This document shows positions 57,178 through 64,000 of a DNA stretch of 64,000 nucleotides, in pieces (within the stretch, counting starts at the first letter, position 1; every line of letters starts with the position of its first letter). The notes under the pieces were generated by a model. That model did not search any database. It saw only the letters and a list, made by a program, of their open reading frames with translations, and was not told the origin of the DNA. A program made the translations under genes and the position numbers. Source of the stretch: Sphingopyxis sp. OPL5 (GTDB lineage: Bacteria; Pseudomonadota; Alphaproteobacteria; Sphingomonadales; Sphingomonadaceae); contig NZ_CP060725.1 of the NCBI RefSeq assembly GCF_003797775.2, positions 3,342,001 through 3,406,000 of the forward strand, given 5' to 3'.

Positions 57178-58052
57178 TGCCCGCCGAGGGCATCCATGAC
57201 GCCAACGATGCGGCGGACGCGGCGGCCGGTTTCGACCCGCTGCGTCCGCTCCTCACCCGCGTCGCCTATCGCATGCTCGGCTCGGTCGCCGATGCCGAGG
57301 ATGTGGTGCAGGATGCCTTCCTCCGCTGGCTCGGCACCGACCGCAGCGAAGTGCGCGAACCCGCCGCCTTCCTGCGGCGCACCGTCACCCGCCTCTGCCT
57401 CGACCAGATCAAGTCGGCGAAGAACCGGCGCGAGACCTATATCGGCCCCTGGCTTCCCGACCCGCTGGTCGAAGAAGAGGAAGAGGACGACGTCACCCTG
57501 CCGCTGATGCTCGCGCTCGAACGCCTGTCGCCGCTCGAACGCGCCGCCTTCCTGCTCCACGATGTTTTCGGAGTGGGGTTCGACGAAGTCGCGAAGACGA
57601 TCGACCGCGATCCCGCTGCGACGCGCCAGCTCGCGGCCCGCGCCCGCACCCATGTCCGCGACGCCCGCCCGCGCTACAAGCTGGAAAAGGAGCAGGGGCT
57701 AGAGATCGCCAATGCCTTTTTCGCGGCGTCGCGCAGCGGCGACATGGGGGCATTGGGCGCTCTGCTCGCCGCCGATGTCGGCATGTGGGCCGACGGCGGC
57801 GGCAAGCGCCCCGCCGCGATGGGGCCGGTTCTGGGCCATGATATCGTGATGAAGCTGCACCGCAGCCTCGCGGTGCTGTTCGGAAAATATGGCTCGACCC
57901 TGGTCCACACCGGCACGATCAACGGCCTGCCGGGTTTCGTGACGCGCGAGGCCGATGGCGAGTTCCAGACCACCGCGCTGGAGATCGAGGATGGCAAGGT
58001 CACCGCCATCTATGTGATGCGCAATCCCGACAAGCTGAAGCATATGCATTGA
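57177..58052 (+). CDS. ECF41-family sigma factor (SigJ-like)
   Basis: 291 residues. Sigma regions 2 (LLTRVAYRMLGSVADAEDVVQDAFLRWL) and 4 (LSPLERAAFLLHDVFGVGFDEVAKTIDRDPAATRQLAARARTHV), with the ECF41 linker motif WLPDPLV, then a C-terminal SnoaL-like domain (about residues 170-285) containing the terminal signature VMRNPDKLKH. This C-terminal domain tunes activity instead of a separate anti-sigma factor, and none is nearby. Start overlaps the AhpD-like stop by 1 base. Confidence 0.93.
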   Translation: MPAEGIHDANDAADAAAGFDPLRPLLTRVAYRMLGSVADAEDVVQDAFLRWLGTDRSEVREPAAFLRRTVTRLCLDQIKSAKNRRETYIGPWLPDPLVEEEEEDDVTLPLMLALERLSPLERAAFLLHDVFGVGFDEVAKTIDRDPAATRQLAARARTHVRDARPRYKLEKEQGLEIANAFFAASRSGDMGALGALLAADVGMWADGGGKRPAAMGPVLGHDIVMKLHRSLAVLFGKYGSTLVHTGTINGLPGFVTREADGEFQTTALEIEDGKVTAIYVMRNPDKLKHMH

Positions 58053-58059
58053 ATGGCGG

Positions 58060-58080
58060 CCTCCCTCTCGTCGAGGGAGG
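58060..58080. terminator. bidirectional hairpin between ECF41 and beta-lactamase-like genes
   Basis: CCTCCCTC (58060-58067) and GAGGGAGG (58073-58080) form an 8-bp perfect stem with a five-base loop, between converging stop codons. Confidence 0.75.
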
Positions 58081-58088
58081 TGCCGGTG

Positions 58089-59255
58089 TCACTGTTCGGC
58101 GGCGAGGCCGGGGATATAGTGCGAAGCAATCTTGTCGACGAACTTCTCGGGCGAAGCGCCCATCAGGTTCGTCAAGACCACAACGCTCAGGTCGTCCTCG
58201 GGATAAATGAACACGGTGGCGCGCGCTCCGCCGGTAAGGGCAAGTGCGGGATGCTCAGCGCGCCGCACCGATGGCCAGCCCAAGCCATAGCCATTGATGA
58301 AAGCGTTGAAGCCGCGATAGCTGCCATCTTTTTGCGGCTGTGGTTTCCAGAGTTCCTCAAGGCTGCTCTTGTTGACCAGTTGCAATTTCTGGATCGCAAT
58401 AACCCATTTCGCCAGATCAATGGCCGTGGACTGGATGCCACCGATCGGGAGCAATTGCGCGGACGTCCATGCTTCCTGACGCACAAACGCGGTTTCACTG
58501 CGATCAGCGCCGACAGTTCTCATCCCGTCAAACTTCAGCGTCAAATGCGTATAGAGTTCAGCCAGGTCGGGGTTGGTCGAGACAGGATAGGCAAAGCGGG
58601 TCTGCTTCATGCCCACTTTATCAAACTGCCGATCGCGCACGAAATCGGAAAAGGATTTCCCTGAAAGCTTCTCGATGATTTTCCCCATCGCGACATAGTT
58701 GGTCTGGCTATATCGATATCCCGCTCCCGGCGGAAAGGTCAGGGGATTTTGCTGCACCCTTGCCCAGGAGGCATCCGGGTCAACGAGGCCGTCAATCGGC
58801 CGGGTATTGTCATCCACAATTTCGGGCAGCCCGGATGTATGGGTGAGAGCTTGCCGAACGGTGACACCGCTCCATGCTTCCGGAAGTTTTTCGAGATAGG
58901 TTGAGATTGGCGCATCAAGATCAAGCTTGCCCGCTTCGACAAGCTGCATTGCCGCAACACCGGTAACGGCCTTGCTGATCGAATTGATGCGGAAAATGGT
59001 TTTGTTCGTGACGGGGGCTGATGTTTCCCTGTTGGCCAGACCATAGGCACCCGTGAAAACGATCTTGCCATCCTGCGCGATCGCCAATTGCAGTCCGGGA
59101 ATGTCACGCGCGGTCATCTCGCTTTGGACCAGTTGTTCGATCGCGGCCGTCTTGTTGTCTGCTTCGGTGACCGGCGTCGTGCGGGCGTTTGCGCTGTTGG
59201 CAAGGCCGCCCATGACCGCAATCAGACCGATTGCGGCGGAAATTTTGTTCAGCAT
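58089..59255 (-). CDS. serine beta-lactamase-like hydrolase (class C/esterase family)
   Basis: 388 residues. Signal peptide to about ANA, then a penicillin-binding/beta-lactamase fold: SxxK at Ser92-Lys95 (SISK), Tyr182-Ser183 (YSQTNY, where beta-lactamases have YSN), and a C-terminal GGARATVFIYPEDDL strand with the KTG-like site replaced by GGAR. Likely an esterase, peptidase or lactamase of the periplasm. G+C is clearly lower than its neighbours (31 of 60 on 58321-58380 against 48 of 60 on 57601-57660), suggesting recent transfer. Antibiotic activity cannot be claimed. Confidence 0.85.
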   Translation of the reverse strand: MLNKISAAIGLIAVMGGLANSANARTTPVTEADNKTAAIEQLVQSEMTARDIPGLQLAIAQDGKIVFTGAYGLANRETSAPVTNKTIFRINSISKAVTGVAAMQLVEAGKLDLDAPISTYLEKLPEAWSGVTVRQALTHTSGLPEIVDDNTRPIDGLVDPDASWARVQQNPLTFPPGAGYRYSQTNYVAMGKIIEKLSGKSFSDFVRDRQFDKVGMKQTRFAYPVSTNPDLAELYTHLTLKFDGMRTVGADRSETAFVRQEAWTSAQLLPIGGIQSTAIDLAKWVIAIQKLQLVNKSSLEELWKPQPQKDGSYRGFNAFINGYGLGWPSVRRAEHPALALTGGARATVFIYPEDDLSVVVLTNLMGASPEKFVDKIASHYIPGLAAEQ

Positions 59256-59501
59256 CTTTTTTGGCGATCCAAAGCTGGAGGAATGTATCGGCTGCTAGTG
59301 TGTATTGCCATATCCATACACCGTCGCAGCCGTCAAGGGTGACGGCCGGGCAACTTTTTCGCTGTCCTACATCGCACCGTCGTTATAGCGTCCAGCGATG
59401 ATCCACATCGACCTTCGATCCCCTTCGTCCGCCGCCCGGAAAATGCGATTCCAGAGTGAAGTTTCTCGGTTTTCCGTCATAATCTCGCTGCGGGAATTTT
59501 C

Positions 59502-60008
59502 ATGCTGACCGTCGAAACCCATGCCGCGACGCCGTGGCCCGACGCCTTCGATTGGGAGGCGCGCGCCGCCGAGGCGGTGGCGGCGGCGCTGGCGCTGACC
59601 CCTTTTGCATCGCTTGCCGACGCCGCGCCGCTCGTCGAAGTCGCGGTGCGCCTCACCGACGATGCCGAGGTGCACCAGCTCAACCGCGATTTTCGCGGCA
59701 AGGACAGGCCGACCAACGTGCTGTCCTTTCCGCAGGTGCAGGACGACCTGCTCGAAAGCCTGGCGAACAGCGACGACGGCGAAATCCTGCTCGGCGACAT
59801 CGTGCTGGCGCGCGAAACCTGCGCGCGCGAGGCCGAAGAGAAGGGGATTTCGCTGGAGGATCATGCGACGCATCTGATCGTCCACGGCGCGCTCCACCTC
59901 GTCGGTTACGACCATATGGACGATGCCAGCGCCGGCGCGATGGAGGCGCTCGAAGTGAAAGCGCTTGCATCGCTGGGCCTCGCCAATCCATATGCGGATG
60001 AGATTTAG
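59502..60008 (+). CDS. ybeY: endoribonuclease YbeY
   Basis: 168 residues. Zinc-dependent RNase for 16S rRNA 3' end maturation and 70S quality control. The motif HGALHLVGYDH (H-x3-H-x5-H) at about 130-140 carries the zinc ligands. RDFRGKDRPTNVLSFPQV is the family's central block. corC follows 19 bp later. The 246-bp gap 59256-59501 before it shows no gene; frames on the other strand are shadows. Confidence 0.95.
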   Translation: MLTVETHAATPWPDAFDWEARAAEAVAAALALTPFASLADAAPLVEVAVRLTDDAEVHQLNRDFRGKDRPTNVLSFPQVQDDLLESLANSDDGEILLGDIVLARETCAREAEEKGISLEDHATHLIVHGALHLVGYDHMDDASAGAMEALEVKALASLGLANPYADEI

Positions 60009-60027
60009 CAGGGAAACACGACACATC

Positions 60028-60966
60028 ATGCCCGACGACCAGGGGTCTTCGAACCGATCGGAAGAGGACAGTAGTAGACCCGGCCTGTTGGCCGGACTGA
60101 AGACATTGCTGTTCGGCGGCGACAAGGAGCCGTCGCTGCGCGAGCAGATCGAAGAGGTCATCGACGAGGCCGAGGAAGAAGGGCAGGAACGGCGCGGCAG
60201 CAGCGTCGTCGGCGACCTTTCGCCGATCGAGCGCAAGATGCTCCGCAATCTCCTGCATTTCGGCGAGCAGACCGTCGATGACGTCGCGGTGCCGCGCGGC
60301 GAGATCATCGCGATCGACGAAAGCGCCAGCTTTGAAGCGGTCGTCGCGCTGTTCGCCGAGGCCGGGCACAGCCGCCTGCCGGTCTACCGCGAAAATCTCG
60401 ACGAGGTCGTCGGCATGATCCACATCAAGGACGTCTTCGCGGTGCTGGCGGAAAAGCGCGCGCCGCCGCCCTTGCTCGACCTGATCCGCCAGCCGCTGTA
60501 CGTGCCGCAATCGATGGGCGTGCTCGACCTGCTCGCCGACATGCGCGCCCAGCGCACCCATCTCGCCATCGTGATCGACGAATATTCGGGCACCGAAGGT
60601 CTTGTCACCATCGAGGACCTGGTCGAGGAAATCGTCGGCGAGATCGAGGACGAGCATGACGACGAGCCGGTGCTGCTGTTCACGCCGGGCGAAAACGGCT
60701 GCTGGGACGCCGACGCACGCGCAGAACTCGACGATATCGGCGAAGCGATCGACCCGCGCCTCGCCGAGATCGAGGAAGATGTCGATACGCTGGGCGGCCT
60801 TTCGGCGGTGCTCGCGGGGCATGTGCCCGAGGTCGGCGAAATCCTTGTCCATCCGAGCGGCTGGCGGATCGAGGTGACCGAGGCCGACGAACGTCGCGTC
60901 CATCGCCTGCGCCTGCATCCGCCGGTCGTGGTCGAACTCGAGGCGCCGTCGGAGACCGGCGACTAA
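60028..60966 (+). CDS. corC: CorC/HlyC-type CBS-domain protein
   Basis: 312 residues from ATG 60028. A short acidic lead is followed by LLHFGEQTVDDVAVPRGEIIAID, the twin CBS domains (GHSRLPVYRENLDEVVGMIHIKDVF; THLAIVIDEYSGTEGLVTIEDLVEEIVGEI) and a transporter-associated domain (GLSAVLAGHVPEVGEILVHPSGWRIEVTEAD). No membrane segment. Proteins of this family are linked to magnesium/cobalt efflux or haemolysin secretion. Conserved partner of ybeY. Confidence 0.92.
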   Translation: MPDDQGSSNRSEEDSSRPGLLAGLKTLLFGGDKEPSLREQIEEVIDEAEEEGQERRGSSVVGDLSPIERKMLRNLLHFGEQTVDDVAVPRGEIIAIDESASFEAVVALFAEAGHSRLPVYRENLDEVVGMIHIKDVFAVLAEKRAPPPLLDLIRQPLYVPQSMGVLDLLADMRAQRTHLAIVIDEYSGTEGLVTIEDLVEEIVGEIEDEHDDEPVLLFTPGENGCWDADARAELDDIGEAIDPRLAEIEEDVDTLGGLSAVLAGHVPEVGEILVHPSGWRIEVTEADERRVHRLRLHPPVVVELEAPSETGD

Positions 60967-61004
60967 GATTGCCTTTGCCTGCCGAGACGATTAGCGGAGG
61001 CGGG

Positions 61005-62159
61005 ATGGAAATTTCCGATCTCCGCATCGCGCTGTTCAGCGGCAATTACAACATGACCGTCGATGGCGCCAACAAGGCGCTCAACCGGCTCGTCGGCTAT
61101 CTGCTCAGCCAGGGCGCGGCGGTGCGCGTCTATTCGCCGACCGTCGCCAATCCCGATTTCGAGCCGACCGGCGACCTGGTCAGCGTGCCGTCGATGGCGA
61201 TCCCGAACCGCCCCGAATATCGGATCCCGCTCCATTTTTCGGGCCGCGTGCGCGAGGATCTCGCCGCATTCGCCCCGAACATCATGCATATTTCCAGCCC
61301 CGACCGCGTCTGCCGTCAGGCCGCGGCCTGGGCGCGCCGCCGCCGCCTGCCGGTCGCCTGTTCGGTGCACACCCGCTTCGAAACCTATTTCCGCTATTAC
61401 AACCTCTCGTTCATCGAACCGGTGATCGTCGCCTGGCTGCGCAAGCTCTACCGCAAATGCGATGCGCTGATCGCGCCGTCCGAAAGCTTCGCGCAGGTGC
61501 TGCGCGAGCAACGGATGAATTACGACATCGGCATCTGGACCCGCGGGGTCGAGCGCGACGTGTTCAATCCCGGGCGGCGCGACAACAGCTGGCGGCAAAG
61601 CTGGGGCATCGCCGACGATGTCCCCGTCGTGGCCTTCCTCGGCCGGCTGGTGATGGAAAAGGGGCTCGACGTCTTCGCCGACGCGATCGACCAGCTCAAC
61701 CGGCGCAAGGTGCGCCACGAGGTGGTGGTGATCGGCGAGGGGCCTGCCGGCGACTGGTTCGAATCGCGCCTGCCCGACGCCAAATTCGTAGGGTTTCAGG
61801 GCGGTCAGGACCTCGCCCGCGCGCTCGCCTCGTGCGATGTCTTCTTCAATCCCTCGGTCACCGAAACCTTCGGCAATGTCACGCTCGAGGCGATGGCGTG
61901 CGGGCTGCCGGTGGTGGCGGCGCGCGCGACGGGCAGTGCGAGCATCGTCAAGCATGGCGTGACGGGCTATCTCGTGTCGCCGGGGCTGATCACCGGCTTC
62001 GCCGACCATCTGCAGCATTATTGCCAGGATATCGGCCTGCGCGCGAAGCACGGCGCGGCGGCACTCGCCGAGAGCCATCACTATCAATGGGACGCGATCA
62101 ACCAGACGGTCGCCGACACCTATATCCGGCTGATCCGTCAGAAACAGCGGCGGGGATAG
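61005..62159 (+). CDS. family 4 glycosyltransferase
   Basis: 384 residues from ATG 61005 (GGAGG at proper distance; TTG 60969 is an alternative). GT-B fold: RIALFSGNYNMTVDGANKALNRLVGYLL in the acceptor domain, HTRFETYFRYYNL, and a donor domain with GRLVMEKGLDVFADAID, VIGEGPAGDWF and FNPSVTETFGNVTLEAMACGLPVVAARATGS, the EX7E motif. Similar to glycosyltransferases (MgtA/DgcA-like) that build glycolipids in sphingomonads; donor and acceptor are not determined. Confidence 0.88.
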   Translation: MEISDLRIALFSGNYNMTVDGANKALNRLVGYLLSQGAAVRVYSPTVANPDFEPTGDLVSVPSMAIPNRPEYRIPLHFSGRVREDLAAFAPNIMHISSPDRVCRQAAAWARRRRLPVACSVHTRFETYFRYYNLSFIEPVIVAWLRKLYRKCDALIAPSESFAQVLREQRMNYDIGIWTRGVERDVFNPGRRDNSWRQSWGIADDVPVVAFLGRLVMEKGLDVFADAIDQLNRRKVRHEVVVIGEGPAGDWFESRLPDAKFVGFQGGQDLARALASCDVFFNPSVTETFGNVTLEAMACGLPVVAARATGSASIVKHGVTGYLVSPGLITGFADHLQHYCQDIGLRAKHGAAALAESHHYQWDAINQTVADTYIRLIRQKQRRG

Positions 62160-62165
62160 GCGGCG

Positions 62166-63485
62166 GTGGCCGACGACCTGTTCGGTGACGATGCGCCGAT
62201 GCGCGCCGCCGGCGGCCCGCCCGGCACGGCACCGCTCGCCGAACGGCTGCGTCCCAGGACCCTGTCCGAAGTCGTCGGGCAGGAACATCTGACCGGGTCC
62301 GACGGCGCGATCGGGCGGATGGTCGCCGCGGGGCAATTGTCGTCGATCATCCTGTGGGGTCCCCCGGGCACCGGAAAGACGACGATCGCGCGGTTGCTGG
62401 CGGAAGCGGTCGGCATGCGGTTTGCTCCGCTGTCGGCGGTCTTCTCGGGCGTCGCCGACCTCAAAAAGGTCTTCGCCGATGCCGAAAAGATGGCGGCGGC
62501 GGGCAAGCGCACCCTGCTTTTCGTGGACGAAATCCATCGGTTCAACCGGGCGCAGCAGGACGGGTTCCTGCCCTATGTCGAGCGCGGCACCGTGGTGCTC
62601 GTCGGCGCGACGACCGAGAACCCCAGCTTTGCCCTGAACGCCGCGCTGCTCAGCCGCGCGCAGGTGCTCGTGCTCCATCGGCTCGACCAGACGGCGATGG
62701 CGACCTTGCTGGGCCGTGCCGAGGAAGAGGTGGGCAAACCGCTGCCGCTGACCGACGCGGCGCGCGAGGCGCTGACCGCCAGCGCCGACGGCGACGGGCG
62801 TTTCCTGCTCAACCAGGTCGAGACATTGTTCGCGGCGGGCATCGCCGAGCCGCTCGACCCGGCGGCGCTCGCGCAGCTGCTCCACCGCCGCATGCCGGTT
62901 TACGACAAGGACCGCGACGGTCATTACAATCTGATCAGCGCGCTCCACAAGGCGCTGCGCGGATCGGACCCGCAAGCGGCGCTTTATTATATGGCGCGCA
63001 TGCTCGTCGCGGGCGAGGAGCCGCTTTATGTGCTGCGTCGCCTCGTGCGCTTCGCGAGCGAGGATGTCGGCCTCGCCGATCCGCAGGCGCTGGTGCAATG
63101 CCTTGCCGCGAAGGATGCGTACCAGTTCCTCGGCTCGCCCGAAGGCGAACTCGCGATCGTGCAGGCGTGCCTCTATCTTGCCACCGCGCCCAAATCGAAC
63201 GCCGCCTACGCCGCGCAGAAAGCCGCCTTCGCCTCGGCGCGCGACACCGGCAGCCTCGCGCCGCCCGCGAACATCCTCAACGCCCCGACCAAACTGATGA
63301 AGGACTTGGGGTACGGCGCGGGTTATGAATATGACCATGATGCCGAGGGTGGCTTTTCGGGCGCCGACTATTGGCCCGAGGAAATGGGGCCGCAGATCTA
63401 TTACCGGCCGACTGATCGCGGTTTCGAAAAGCGCATCGCCGAACGTCTGGCTTGGTGGGACGAACAAAGGAAGGCGCGGGGGTGA
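62166..63485 (+). CDS. rarA: replication-associated recombination protein RarA (MgsA)
   Basis: 439 residues, GTG start at 62166. AAA+ ATPase related to clamp-loader subunits: Walker A WGPPGTGKTTIA, Walker B LLFVDEIHRF, sensor 1 VGATTENPSF, C-terminal tetramerisation domain (YNLISALHKALRGSDPQAALYYMARMLVAGEEPLYVLRRLVRFASEDVGLADP). Acts at stalled replication forks. Preceded by the glycosyltransferase gene by 6 bp. Confidence 0.96.
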   Translation: MADDLFGDDAPMRAAGGPPGTAPLAERLRPRTLSEVVGQEHLTGSDGAIGRMVAAGQLSSIILWGPPGTGKTTIARLLAEAVGMRFAPLSAVFSGVADLKKVFADAEKMAAAGKRTLLFVDEIHRFNRAQQDGFLPYVERGTVVLVGATTENPSFALNAALLSRAQVLVLHRLDQTAMATLLGRAEEEVGKPLPLTDAAREALTASADGDGRFLLNQVETLFAAGIAEPLDPAALAQLLHRRMPVYDKDRDGHYNLISALHKALRGSDPQAALYYMARMLVAGEEPLYVLRRLVRFASEDVGLADPQALVQCLAAKDAYQFLGSPEGELAIVQACLYLATAPKSNAAYAAQKAAFASARDTGSLAPPANILNAPTKLMKDLGYGAGYEYDHDAEGGFSGADYWPEEMGPQIYYRPTDRGFEKRIAERLAWWDEQRKARG

Positions 63486-63511
63486 GGACGGCTTTAGCAG
63501 CCCCAATGTTG

Positions 63512-63588
63512 GTCATCCCCGCGAAAGCGGGGACCCAGAGCGTCCTTAGGCTGACCCCACACTGGGTTCCCGCTTTCGCGGGAATGAC
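63512..63588. repeat. 27-bp arm inverted repeat
   Basis: Arms 63512-63538 and 63562-63588 (GTCATCCCCGCGAAAGCGGG-like) are reverse complements with two mismatches, separated by 23 bases. A dispersed intergenic palindrome, possibly ending rarA transcription. Confidence 0.8.
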
Positions 63589-63737
63589 AAGGTAAGGGAG
63601 TGACCGCTACCGTCCGCTCGTCCCCGCAGAAACCGCTTTCCTAATAAATCCCGGCATGATCTACCCTGTGGGATGACGGTGCCGCTTATCCCGAACTGCT
63701 TGCTGCTGGCCACCTCGGTCCACACCGGTCTTAAAGC

Positions 63738-63785
63738 GACAAAGGAGACATTTCGGACGCGTGCTTGCGTATCCTTTGTCTCCTT
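63738..63785. promoter_or_regulatory. two mutually exclusive 9-bp stems in the leader of the last gene
   Basis: GACAAAGGA (63738-63746) can pair with TCCTTTGTC (63772-63780), or AAGGAGACA (63742-63750) with TGTCTCCTT (63777-63785). Both strands are windows of a 9-base periodic string, so the alternation may be accidental. If transcribed, it would be a leader of the gene at 63858. Confidence 0.3.
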
Positions 63786-63857
63786 AAGGCGCGCTTGCCT
63801 CGGTCGCTGCTTCGCCTTAGCCATCGCATCGGGTCGCACCATGTCCGGGAAACAGCC

Positions 63858-64000
63858 ATGTCTTTGACCCTTGCGCTCGCCGCCATCGCGACGCCCGTCA
63901 TTTCCTGCCCCAGTGGCAGCATCGAAAGCGAATGCAGCCGCGCCGATGTCGCGGGGAAGATTGCGCTCGCGCCCGACCGCGTCGCGAAGATCGCCGACAC
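63858..64000 (+). CDS. exported protein of unknown function (3' truncated by window)
   Basis: Begins MSLTLALAAIATPVISC with a hydrophobic stretch resembling a short signal or lipobox (VISC at Cys17), then PSGSIESECSRADVAGKIALA. The frame is open to the window end, 47 residues. Too short to classify. No clear ribosome-binding site is visible, so even the start is uncertain. Confidence 0.4.
   Translation, partial: MSLTLALAAIATPVISCPSGSIESECSRADVAGKIALAPDRVAKIAD

Larger units (their letters stand above)
63486..63857. other. 372-bp non-coding region before the final gene
   Basis: It holds the palindromic repeat at 63512-63588 and the alternative hairpins at 63738-63785. No open frame with a ribosome-binding site was found in it; the listed frames overlap the repeat. 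Confidence 0.55.

Noticed and set aside
60963..63506. 847-residue minus-strand frame over the glycosyltransferase and rarA
   Set aside because: Arg/Ala/Gly-rich, without domains, and opposite two clearly homologous genes; a high-G+C shadow.

Overview
The window is about two-thirds G+C, densely coded, and looks like a chromosome of an alphaproteobacterium, most likely a sphingomonad (Sphingopyxis-like). The support is a circularly permuted ssrA (tmRNA) gene, MucR and alphaproteobacterial Fur homologues, a TorF-type porin next to kdp, the rimI-mucR-fur-plsC-miaB-phoH gene order, and short palindromic intergenic repeats of a kind I associate with sphingomonads. The genus is inference; the class is well supported by the tmRNA.

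Layout. 1-4.1 kb: 3' part of carB, greA and a rhomboid protease. 4.1-7.4 kb (minus): a Nudix hydrolase, then lemA with three TPM-type membrane or lipoprotein genes. 7.5-8.25 kb: mscL and the two-piece tmRNA. 8.3-13.1 kb (minus): a very large DUF2339 membrane protein with a translationally coupled membrane partner. 13.2-15.3 kb: a class A penicillin-binding protein. 15.3-27.8 kb is a metal-resistance region: copCD (minus), a CnrY/CnrX/CnrH-type sensor-anti-sigma-sigma operon, copAB, and a czc-type RND efflux operon preceded by DUF3703 and a His-rich periplasmic protein under a MerR-type promoter. 27.9-30.1 kb: an alkylated-DNA repair methyltransferase and a Na+/H+ antiporter. 30.4-34.3 kb: two converging acyl-CoA operons (SDR, enoyl-CoA hydratase, MBL lactonase-like / enoyl-CoA hydratase, MaoC-type dehydratase). 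34.6-44.0 kb: a complete kdpFABCDE potassium operon preceded by a 27-codon microprotein gene and followed by a small membrane protein and a TorF porin. 44.2 kb: tRNA-Thr(UGU).

45.2-51.9 kb is a housekeeping run: Nfu-type Fe-S scaffold, malonic semialdehyde reductase, tsaB, rimI, mucR, fur, plsC, miaB, phoH. The usual phoH-ybeY-corC continuation is split by about 7.5 kb of accessory genes (51.9-59.4 kb): a haem/iron TonB receptor with a DUF6607 partner, a small exported protein, DoxX, an AhpD-like protein with an ECF41 sigma factor, and a lower-GC serine beta-lactamase-like hydrolase. ybeY, corC, a glycosyltransferase and rarA follow, and the window ends in the first codons of an unknown exported protein.

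The observations I rate highest are: (1) a box of about 45 bp found three times, upstream of the kdp leader, the small membrane-protein gene and the TorF porin, each about 10 bp before a -10-like hexamer, so a candidate KdpE regulon element that brings a porin into potassium homeostasis; (2) a Cys/His/Met motif shared by CopA (once) and CopB (twice); (3) a CnrX-like sensor that keeps all five metal ligands of CnrX but sits among copper genes; (4) an ECF41 promoter match (TGTCACA, 16 bp, CGTC) in front of the ECF41 operon; (5) triplicated ~110-residue units inside the DUF2339 protein. I see no CRISPR array, prophage, insertion sequence or toxin-antitoxin pair. All calls were made by reading, without database searches.
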